The notes under the pieces were generated by a model. The model was not told the DNA's origin and made no database searches. It worked only from the letters and a program-made list of their open reading frames with translations. A DNA stretch of 64,000 nucleotides from Taxillus chinensis (taxonomy: Eukaryota; Streptophyta; Magnoliopsida; Santalales; Loranthaceae): assembly GCA_023512835.1 (NCBI GenBank), contig CM042085.1, forward strand, positions 8,168,062 through 8,232,061, in the 5' to 3' direction. A program made the position numbers and the translations under genes. Positions within the stretch are counted from its first letter, which is position 1. Each line of letters starts with the position of its first letter. Positions 35,291-46,000 of this stretch are shown piece after piece.

Positions 35291-38200
35291 GTATGAGAAC
35301 AAATTTTTTTAAAAAATAAGAATATGCCACTCATACATGTGAGGATGTCACGCCCCCAAATCCTGTAAGGACCGGAACTAAGAGTGTGACTTCCCTAGTG
35401 CTAAACACAGCTAAAGGGTAAGTGTGACCTAAGAACTTTCGATAAAACATCCTTCCACATCTTCATACATGCTGAGGATTCCTAGTAAATTAATTAATAA
35501 TAGCGTTTTTGGACCCCATTTTGTCCGGTTGGACATACTAACCCCAATTGATATACCCCTTTACCTTCCCCATTTGACATATTTGAACAGGTCCACAATG
35601 ATCCCATACTTCCAAGGAATGGTCAAACACAACCAAAAAAAAAAAAATGGGGTTTCCTAATTGAAACGGATGGAAGGGAGTTCAAAATTAATGACTTTTG
35701 CTACAATCCTTGAACCCCCAAAAACAACCACCAAGGGAGGGAGAAAAAAAAAAAACACCCAACTCCCTCCACCCCCCCCCGTCCTTGAAGCCCCCAAAAC
35801 CCAAACCCAGGTGATGGAGGATGAAAACCCCCCCTTAAATTTCAAGACTTTAGCCTAAATTACTTTGACGTTTGGAAAAAGTCAAACTTGTCAAAAGATG
35901 GTCAATGCCCCCGGTCAAATTGCCCGCAAAAGTGATCATGCGAAACTCTTCAAAATGCCTATGTAGGCGGAATACGGATCTCCGCAAACCAAAGGTTGAC
36001 CCATTTTTGCATTTTTGGTGAGGGTAAAAAGGTAATTAAAAGTTAAAAAAAAAAAAAAAATGGCCGTTGACCGTTGACCCGCACACTTCGACCCATTGAC
36101 CCCGGGGCAAAGCCTCGAAGCCTCCAAGCTCGAAGCCCCCAAAGCTCGGCCTAGTAAGCTCCCAAGCCCAAGCCTCGAAGCCTCGGACTCTGACCCCCCA
36201 AGCCCCCCCAAGCCTCGACCCCTGGAGCCCCGTTGACCCCGCCCCCCCACCCCCCCCCCCCCCCCGCCGCCTTCAACCTCCGACCTTCGACCCTTTCGGC
36301 ACGTTGACCGTTGACCTTCGACCCGCCGACACTTCGACCCGTTAACCGTTGACTTTTGCCCCATGAAATTCGACCCACCAGAGGCGACCCTTGCCGACAC
36401 TTCGACCCCGGCGCGCTCCGACCTGCCGACACTTCGAACCTCCGACCCTGTTTTTTTTTTTGCCTTCGCTGATTTTTCTCGCCGACTTCCTCGCCTGGGC
36501 TTATTTTTCTCCGCTGCTTCACGAGACCCGTCTCCTGGCCACCTAACAAAGAATAACTCACCAACTTGTCAATCACATGTCTTGCTAAAATACAACTTCA
36601 AAAAGGCAATCACGAGCCCCCGTTTCCGTAGCTGTCCACCGGACAAAATACAAAATCCCGCAATTAAAAAATGCCTTTCCTTAATAATAGAGCATTAAAT
36701 GACGAATTAATGAGAACTCCAAAAAAAAACAAGAAGATAAGAGAACCCGAGAGAGTTTTTGGGAGGGAGGGAGAAAGGGCCGAGACTCCCACGCACAAGA
36801 AAGTTCTTTTCCACCTTCCGGATGTCCCAGCCACCGCCCTTAGCACAGTCACTATGAAAGGAGAAAAAAGCCCGAGACTCCCAGGCACAAGAAAATTCGT
36901 TAAACCAAAGCATCCACGAAAAAAAAAAAAAGATGAAGAGGAAACCCTCCATCATCCCAGAAAAAAAAAGAAAAAAAGAAGAGAGAGAGAGATCATTGAA
37001 AAAAAGAAGAGAGAGATCGGTGAAAAAGAAAGAAAGGAGAAAAACCCCCACCTCCTCTTCTCCATTAAACACCCTCTTTTTCTCTCCTAAAACAACATCG
37101 CCCCTTCATCCTCTTTCCCTCCCTCTCACGCCTGTTTTTTTTTTTTTCAGCAAACAAAAAAAAAACACAAAAACAATCCCAATTTCAGCCCCTTTTCTGC
37201 GTGTTCGGCAAGCAAAAAAATAACACGGACACCCATCCTTTTCCAACCCCCTTTCTCTTACGCCCACTTCAGCCCTTCTATCTCCAAATACGGGTAAGCC
37301 TCTTTAGGTTGTTGGTTTTTTTTGCAGAAACCTCTTCGAAAACCCCCCCGATGGGACTAACTTCGGATCTCAAAAGAAAGTGTTGGTCGTATGCCCCAAA
37401 ATCATTTCAGCCCTTATTTCTTCATTACATTTCAGCTTACTTACATTAATATTTGATGTAATTCTTAATATTTCCTTGTTTTTCTTTTTCTTTTTCTTTT
37501 TGCATTGTGTTTTTTTCCTTGTATTTCCCTTTCCTTTGTATATGTGTATGATGTAATATGTATAAGTTAGCAAAAAAAAAAAAAACAAAGAAAAAAAAGA
37601 GAGAGAAAGGGAGGCATGGAGAAAAAGAAAAGAAAGAAAAGAGTGGGTCGTTTTAATTTATGGATGTGACCACAACCACACACATCACTTTTATGTTATT
37701 GTGTTAATTTCAAAGTTTTATCCTTGCAAAAGAAAAAAAAAAAAACGTTTTAAAACGTTTTCAAAACACAAAAAAATGTATTTCAAGTCAAAAAAAGGGG
37801 AAAAGAAAGCATCTAAAAAATGCACGTTCCATATTTAGGAGTCCAATTCCATTTAAAACACATAAAAAACATGTTTTACCTTCCAAAAACAAAAAAAAAA
37901 AAAACAAAAAAAAAAACAAAAAAAATATAAAAGAAAGCAAAACCAAAACAAAACGTTTTTCACAAAACATAAAAAAAAATGTGTTTTCTAACCCAAAAAA
38001 CAAAACAAAAAAACAAAAAAGGGAAAATAAAAACCAGTTTTTTAGGACTTAAATTTCCAAAAAGAAAAAAAACAAACCCATAGGATCCCATTCCCCACTT
38101 CAAACAAAAACCCAAAAATCTTTTAGGATTCCCTTTAGAAACCTAGGGTAAATCAATCTTAACCATAACTTCGACAAATAACTTAGTCAAATAAAAATCA

Positions 38201-38883
38201 TAGACTTTTTAGGAAATTTAACCTGACCGCAAGAAAGATAAATAAAAAACCTCCTCCTCCTAAATTAGATACCGAAAGGGCGCTGTAGGGGTGCTAATCC
38301 TTCCCTACACGTAACCAACTCTCGAACCCATTCCCAAAACCCAACCCCCCCCAAAAAAATCACTCAAAAAAAAGTAACCAAACCCCCCAAAAAAAAAACT
38401 TCGGAACCCCAAAAAATCTCTCAACCATTGGATCTACCCCAAAGTTTCTAAAGTTCTCACCCCAAAAGGGCCCGGACGAAAACCAGTGATGACAACAGAG
38501 TCGTGCTATAATTCCAATACAACTTCCACGGACCCAAGTCCGGGAAATAAAATGATAAAATAAAAAAAACAAATAGTTTATAAAATAATTCCTACACCAA
38601 GGATGTCCTGTCTTGCTCTGCTATGGCTCCAACAGCTACTCCCTACAACCTGTAGGAAATAGAAATAAAGTAAGGTGAGCACGAATGCCCAGTAGGTGAT
38701 CCCCATCTCCAGCACCCTATTACATGAATTCCTAAGTCTGTATGATCAGTGTATACTTGTGCCAGTGTAGTGTCACATTCTATCACAATTAAATTTCATT
38801 AAATCATAAACAAGTCATCACGTCACATTCATCCTTCCACGGGATTCCCGCTACCAACTCCAGGAATTCAAAACACTACTAGT

Positions 38884-38997
38884 CAGCCATATGTGGGACC
38901 TGTGGTGTCCTTAACGACAACCTGCCACATATGGGACCTGGGTTACCAGCCACATAGGGGACCTGCGGCCTCTTGCCAGACCTATGTGAGACCCTCA
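38884..38997. repeat. Minisatellite: four CCACATATGGGACCTG-like units
   Basis: Units at about 38887, 38926, 38949 and 38980 share GCCACATATGGGACCTG with small changes, separated by unlike spacers. Confidence 0.75.
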
Positions 38998-39438
38998 ATT
39001 GACCCAACCAATTTCATGACAATTATCCACACCCCCAATTAATCGACATCAATTTAATCACAAGATTCACACTCATAATCAACAAACAAGATTTCCAAGA
39101 GTCAAAACTCAGTACAACAATCCTACAAACATTTAAATCACCAATCCAATTAATACAAAGCCACAGTGGTTATTTGTATATGTATATGTGTATGTCCATT
39201 TATACGAATTCACTAAACAGTTAATAATTTAAATTCCAAATACAACATAGAAATATTTTAGTTATGCACTTATAATTACGCCATTAATATTTAGTTACAA
39301 TTAATATTTAAATACCAAGTAAAATAAAAGAACTACATTAATATATGTATAATTAATATTCAATCACGATTAGCATTTGAGATGTCGAATAACATCTTAA
39401 TATAACATAAAACACCCTTTTTTTCATATTTATTTATT

Positions 39439-39440
<2 letters not shown>

Positions 39441-39483
<43 letters not shown>
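39441..39483. repeat. (TA)n microsatellite
   Basis: About 20 uninterrupted AT repeats, followed by a poly-A run. Confidence 0.95.
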
Positions 39484-39484
<1 letters not shown>

Positions 39485-40230
39485 TTCTTTAAAAAAAAAA
39501 AAAACCAGCCCATAGGTGGGCCAGTCAAGACACGCTAGCCCATTAGGGCTGGCGACTTGGGGACGAAGCGACGTTGTCGCTTTTCCCCCCCAACGCGCGA
39601 TCGCGTGAAGACCAGCGGCGGCGGCTCAGAAGCTGTCGCCCCACCTCCTCATCGCATTAGTGCGGCGGCGCGCGAGCACACAGGGTCGCTCGACGGACGC
39701 GCGAGGTCGCTCCTTAGGCGCGCGAGTCTGCTCCACGGGCTGGCAGCGGCGGCCGCCCTTCTCCTCTACCTCCTCCGCGCGACGCGACAGTTGCAGCGCC
39801 CCTCCTCCATCACCACGACAAAGCTCGGCCGCTGTCGCCACCCTCTTCCCTCTCCGGGGACGATCCTCCACGCTGCCGCAACTCCCTCACTCTTCACGCT
39901 CTCCCGCGGCGCGCGCGGTGGCTTCTCTGGGCGGCACCGATGCCGCCGCCCCTCCTTTCCTCCTCGCAGGAAACGCGACGCAATGCACGCACCCAAACAC
40001 ATATTTACATGTAATAGGAAAAGATTTGAGCCACACAAAATTCTACAACACGCTCATGCAATAGGTTAATCAAAGTTGAGATTCACCTACCTGGGTTTGG
40101 TTTGGAAAGGTTGATTGAACATTCTGCTTCAAACCCTTCTGCTTCTCTCTCACCAGGTTTCGCATGCCCAACGAACGTAGGGTTTAACCCTAGGTTCTCT
40201 CTATTTATACTCATATGTGTTAATTGATTT

Positions 40231-40236
40231 ATAATA

Positions 40237-40277
<41 letters not shown>
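40231..40277. repeat. (AAT)n microsatellite
   Basis: About 15 AAT triplets with one interruption near the right end of the LTR-type element. Confidence 0.9.
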
Positions 40278-40796
40278 TTGATTAATAACAATAATTATTA
40301 TAATTATTAATTTACCATAATAATAATAAATTTCTCAACTATAATACTCATTATTATAGGAATAACTCAAAACAATAATTAATAATAATACATACTAATA
40401 AATTTTAGATATTAAAATAATATTAATAATAACTCAACGCTCGCGCTAAGGTCACTAATTGCATTTGTTGCACTTGCCAAACCCTATTCGGGCCTAACTT
40501 CCAACCTCACACAGGTACGGGCCTTTACAGAGGAGATGGAAACTTTGTGATTTTACGAATGCCTACATTAGTTGCCCATCTATTAGTAGTAGATCCGACT
40601 ACTTTAGCTTAACAATCAAGAAATAAGGACGCTATTGAAAAGTTAACATTTTTTTTGGAATTTAATTTTAATACGTTGATGTAATAAAAAATTTTATTAT
40701 TCAAAATTAATTTGTGTTTGAAACATATCTATATGTAATCATACGTTTTTTTTTAAAATTACCCTTAAAAGTATGAATTGATAGCGTATTTGGTAT

Positions 40797-41350
40797 GAGT
40801 TTTTTTTTTCAAAAACGATTTAATTAGAAAATTAAACCATTTAAGTGTTCAGATCACTGATTTGTTGCCCCGACCGATTCTAATAACTATGCTCTCATAT
40901 TTAATTTTAGATCTAAATTATTTCAAATTATGACTTTATTTTTTACTTTGATTAAGGTTTATTAGTTTACTTTAATTATTTTTTACTCTAGTTCTAGAGC
41001 TACTCCAAACATGAAAAAGGTGATCATGGACTCCTCCCATACAGATTTGTTTAACCCTTTATGAAACTTTTGAGAGTTTTTTTTTTCAAAAATGATTTAA
41101 TTAGAAAATTAAACCATTTAAGTGTTCAGATCACTGATTTGTTGCCCCGACCGATTCTAATAACTATGCTCTCATATTTAATTTTAGATCTAAATTATTT
41201 CAAATTATGACTTTATTTTTTACTCTGATTAAGGTTTATTAGTTTACTTTAATTATTTTTTACTCTAGTTCTAGAGCTACTCCAAACATGAAAAAGGTGA
41301 TCATGGACTCCTCCCATACAGATTTGTTTAACCCTTTATGAAACTTTTGA
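40797..41350. repeat. Nearly identical 277-bp tandem duplication
   Basis: 40797-41073 is repeated at 41074-41350 with only a few substitutions (for example AAAACGATT against AAAATGATT, ACTTTGATT against ACTCTGATT). The near identity points to a recent event, or a possible assembly artefact. No coding content. Confidence 0.92.
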
Positions 41351-43091
41351 GAGTTTATATGTTAGGAACTTAGGAGGAATGAATTGCACAATTTACTGTC
41401 CGGTCAGGAAAACATCGATTCTTAAGAGAAAATAATACCTTCCCACAATTAACGGTAAAGACAGATTTCTAGCTTGTCTTGATATAGGCTGAAAATTTTC
41501 TTGCTACAAAGTGGAATGGAATAAATTATGGAAATTCCATAATTTTGACAAGTTAGGAATCATCCTGGAAATTGCTCTGTCTAAACCTCAAGAATTTTCT
41601 AGTCGAGCAACTCATTTTTCTGGTTAAGATAATGATATTAACTTATGATTTGGAAAACTCTATCAAGTATTGTTCCAGGTCAACGGCATGGGACTATAGA
41701 AGAGCAATGGGCACCAAATTCAACCTTTCTAAGTCATTAATTTCAACTACCAGTTGCCTGCCCTTTTTCAGATTTTCACATTTCCATGACGCCACCAAAA
41801 CAAGGCCTCTTACAAAAGGTTTCCCCATTTGCTGCCAGCCAGCGTTTCTCTGTTCAGATCCAAACTTTTCAATGAATCATTAAATCCCATCAAAGTGTTT
41901 GCCGATGAAATCCAGCTTATCAGTTATCATTGGGAATTCCCAGTCTGAACATGCCTCTGCTTTTAATGACACACAATTGTACCTTTACAGCAGCCTTTCC
42001 CATCCCTCATTATCTGATGGACTTGGGCAGGACCTGTAGGAAGAACTTAAATTGACAAGGGTCGGCATCTACCTGCTTGGGCACACGCACTGGGTTGGTG
42101 GCCTAGCATTTTTGACTTGTAGGGTTCACTGGTAAACCAGTTGTTGTACCTTGGATTCGTTTTCCTTCGCAATGTTTGGCAACTGCCACAACTTTATCTT
42201 GAACCACTGTTCACCCGTCAGCCCATATATGGGTGTCATAAATCCATACATTCTGAAAACCATTAAACCCATCCCCAACTTTTTAAAAGGACAACTCTGT
42301 GTCCTAAATTGAGGATAAATACAGAAATCATCAACGCCAGTTCTTTCAACTCTTATAACTTCTAACCACCAGATCGAAAAGAAGAAACACTCGAGCCCAC
42401 TCCACAGCTGGGTCAATGGGCAATAACATCAAGCCCCGTGAAATATTACTTCAGAGATCCAACTCTGTCTTAGGAACCGGGAAAAACTTTCGTGCGCTTA
42501 TACTTGTCATTTTCACTTTCAGCAAATTAAAGAGGGAATTTGGAACCATTTGCTTCACCTAAGCAAATTTGAAAAGATCACGATATCCCGCAGTCAAACA
42601 GCGTTGATCTCAGTAAGAAAAAGCAAAGGTGTTCAAAAGCCAACCACCTCAGGAAAGCAAGCTACTTTCTGTTTCCTTCCAATTTTTCTTTTTTCCCTTT
42701 TTCTAGAGAGAGAGAGAGAGAAGTAAGCCCCTCCCCCAACTTCCAAGTATTTAGACGTGTTAGGAACAATTCAGCTCGACTAGTTTTTACATTGGCCATA
42801 AAAAGTATAAATAAAGACAATAAGTTGAAAAATAAGTTGATAGAAAAAAAAAAAACTTGCATACGAAACGCTTCTTATTACAGTTGGAAATACGTAGAAA
42901 ATACAGATAATGCATCATACAAAGCAGCTCCTACAGAGAAAAAAAGAACCGGAAAACAAAATCTGATGAAAAAAAATACATCAAAACAAAACCATCTCAT
43001 AATACATTAACGGATAAAGTAAAATACAAAACAAAAAAGCCAATAATGTGATAAGAACAACAGATTTACCTGAAAACTCTAGACAACAAGT
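41351..43091. other. CARB downstream region, including probable 3' UTR
   Basis: The last few hundred bases before 43092 are probably CARB 3' UTR (minus strand). From about 41390 to 42640 the DNA has near-coding composition and a 96-codon minus frame (42126-42416), but I recognise no family; a decayed retroelement or pseudogene is possible. A (GA)n run lies at 42706-42721. Confidence 0.4.
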
Positions 43092-46000
43092 TCAAAGGGA
43101 TGAAGAGGCTGATTGCAAACTTTTACTACTTAATTTTTCCATTTCAATAGAAAAAAAGTCCTGCAAGGCAATCATCTCGACAGTACTGTTCTTCATGCTC
43201 TTTATTGCCTCCACACTAGCCAAAGCACCAGCCACGGTTGTTATTACAGGAACTTTGTAAGCAAGAGCCATCCTCCTCAGTTGTCGCCCATCAACTTGAT
43301 CGTGCATGTCACCTGAACTGGTGATAACCATCAACTGGATCTGCCCATTAGCAAGCAGATCACCAGCATGGGGTCGACCCTCATGCATTTTCAGAACCCT
43401 TCCCACAGGGATGCCTTCCAATTCAAGCCCCCGAGCAGTCCCAGAAGTTGATATAATCTGAAAACCAAGACCCAAAAAAGCACGGGCAAGAGTGGAAGCA
43501 TGGGGCTTCGTTAATTCATTCACACTAAGGAATAGGGTGCCCGAGAGCGGAAGCTTCTGCCCGGCAGCAATTTGAGCTTTGGAAAATGCAAGCGGGAACT
43601 CAAAGTCAATGCCCATTACTTCACCAGTGCTGCGCATCTCAGGGCCTAACAACACATCACAGCCTTGGAACTTCTCAAATGGAAGAACGGCCTCCTTTAC
43701 TGAGACATGTTCTGGGACTACCTCCTTTGTAAATTTCAGGTCACTAAGAGACTTTCCTGACATGACAAGGGAGGCATATTTAGCTAAGGGGTGCCCGATT
43801 GCCTTTGATACAAATGGGACAGTACGGGATGCACGAGGGTTAGCCTCGAGCAAAACAACTTCCCTCATAGCAGTGATTGCATACTGACAGTTCATCAGCC
43901 CACAAACGTTCAGCTTCAATGCTAGTTTCGTAGTCCACGCCCTAATCGTGTCCAAACATGACAAGGGGACTGTTTTTGTAGGAATCAAGCAAGCTGAGTC
44001 ACCAGAATGGACCCCAGCCTGCTCGATATGCTCCATTATTCCACCTATCACAACATTTCCGTATGAATCACCCAAAGCATCAACATCAATCTCAATGGCA
44101 TCAGATAAGTACTTATCTATCAAGACAGGACGTTCTGGATCCACCTGAACGGCATTTTTGAGGTAGGTCACAAGTTTGTCATTGCTATACACAATCTCCA
44201 TGGCACGGCCTCCCAATACATAAGAAGGCCGAACAACAACAGGATAACCAATGTCTGCGGCAATGGTGAGGGCATCTACGTCACTCTTGGCAATGCCTCC
44301 TTTAGGTTGTTCAATCCTTAGCTCCTTTATGATTGCATTGAACCTCTCTCTATCCTCAGCTGCATCAATTGAATCAGGTGATGTACCCCAAATGCGAACA
44401 TACCCAGCTCCACTGGCAGATAAAGGCATGTGCTTATCTAAGTAGTGCTGGATTGGGAGAGCAAGTTTCAGCGGTGTTTGGCCTCCAAACTGCACAATAA
44501 TGCCATCTGGACGTTCAAGATCAATAATATTCAGAACGTCTTCAACTGTCAGAGGTTCGAAGTAGAGCCGATCACTTGTGTCATAATCAGTTGATACCGT
44601 CTCAGGATTTGAATTCATCATAATTGTCTCATAACCAGCATCCTGAGGGATAATACTTAATTTTAATTAATTAATGTGAAATAAACACAGAAAGATATAT
44701 AGCCACAAAAAAACCAAGCAAATTAAAAGAAAAGCCTAAGCATGCATATGTTCAACCATCACATCTTTCTATCCAATCTAAAGAGCACTTTTAAACTAAT
44801 TCCCAGAGTTGAATAAATTAAGGTAAAACTAAGGCAGTAATAAATCATGTCACAGTCTGTCATAACTCAGTTTAAGACAAAACTCATCTTACAGGCTGGA
44901 ATCAGTTAAATTTTGATTATATGTTAGATATAACTCAGATATATCTTACTGATTCCACTGAGCCATAATAATTTCTACACTGCCTAGTGGCTTTTGTGTG
45001 ATTAAATTTTCCTTCCCTTTATCATAAAAATGTTCATCCATCACAATGAAATACCCATTTCAGTAATAATTCTTGATAGTTTTTTTTTTCAGATGCAAAC
45101 CATCAACAAAAAACAGACAAAGCCTATTACCTAGAGCATCTATTTCAAGGCCAAGAATCTTATATTAAAGAAGAATATGCAGGGGTGGTGTAAAAAAAAC
45201 AAGATTCAACATTTTATCAAATAATCGTTTAAAAAAATAGTAAAGAAAAACACAATAAGAACCCGCAATCAGCAAATGAGAAACCCACCTGAAGGGCAAA
45301 GGACGTGTGGCAGCAACAATAGTCAAACTCGATTCCTTGACCAATCCGGTTGGGTCCTCCACCGAGAATTAAAACCTTCTTCCTCTTGGTGGGGGCAGAT
45401 TCACACTCAGAGTCATAAGAAGAGTACATATATGGGGTATTGGCCTCAAATTCTGCCGCACAGGTATCAACCCGCTTATATGCTGGGATAACACCCAGAG
45501 ACAACCTTTTTAACCGAACTGCACTCTCGTTGGATTTAATTGCAAAAGCAATCTGTGCATCACTAAATCCCCGCTTCTTCACTTCAAAAAAATCATCCTT
45601 TGTCAAGTCTGACAAATTCTGAGCCAAGAGAAACTGTTCTACATCAATCAACTCCCTAAGCTGGGTGAGAAACCATTTGTCAATGTAGCTCAGCTCATAA
45701 ATGTCATCAACTTTCATACCCTTCTTCATCGCTGCATATATGGCATGGATACGATCAGGGCTAGGAACACGTAGACTATACTTCAACTGATCCCAATCCC
45801 AGTTCAATTCCTTGATATGTGAGCAACCCCATCCAGAGTAGCCACATTCCAGTGAACGGACAGCTTTCTGGAAGGATTCTTGAAACGTGCGGCCTAGGGC
45901 CATAGATTCACCAACAGATTTCATCTGTGTCGTCAATATGGGCTGCGAACCTGGGAACTTCTCAAATGCAAAACGGGGTATCTGTGTTCAGGCGGACCAA

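Larger units (their letters stand above)
35341..40534. mobile_element. 5.2-kb LTR-type element bounded by a GAGGA duplication
   Basis: The DNA between GAGGA (35341-35345) and GAGGA (40530-40534) starts TGTCACGCCCCC and ends GGGCCTTTACA, giving TG...CA ends with a 5-bp target duplication, as for LTR elements. No gag or pol frame is present, so it is a very large solo LTR, a non-autonomous element or a nested composite. The middle (to about 38500) includes words I associate with Tat/Ogre-type LTRs, such as GGTGCTAATCCTTCCCTAC near 38290. A different LTR-like part (38510-40529) carries a minisatellite, a GC-rich block (39530-40070) and a TATTTATAC box near 40203. Frames such as 36671-37090 (Lys/Glu-rich) and 39557-40069 reflect low complexity or high GC and are not genes. 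Confidence 0.6.

Noticed and set aside
36671..37223. Lys/Glu-rich frames of 96-139 codons
   Set aside because: They come from A-rich low-complexity and homopolymer DNA, with no domain.
39557..40069. 170-codon GC-rich frame in the LTR-type element
   Set aside because: Arg/Ala/Pro-rich in all frames with long frames on both strands, no family match, and it lies in an LTR-like region.
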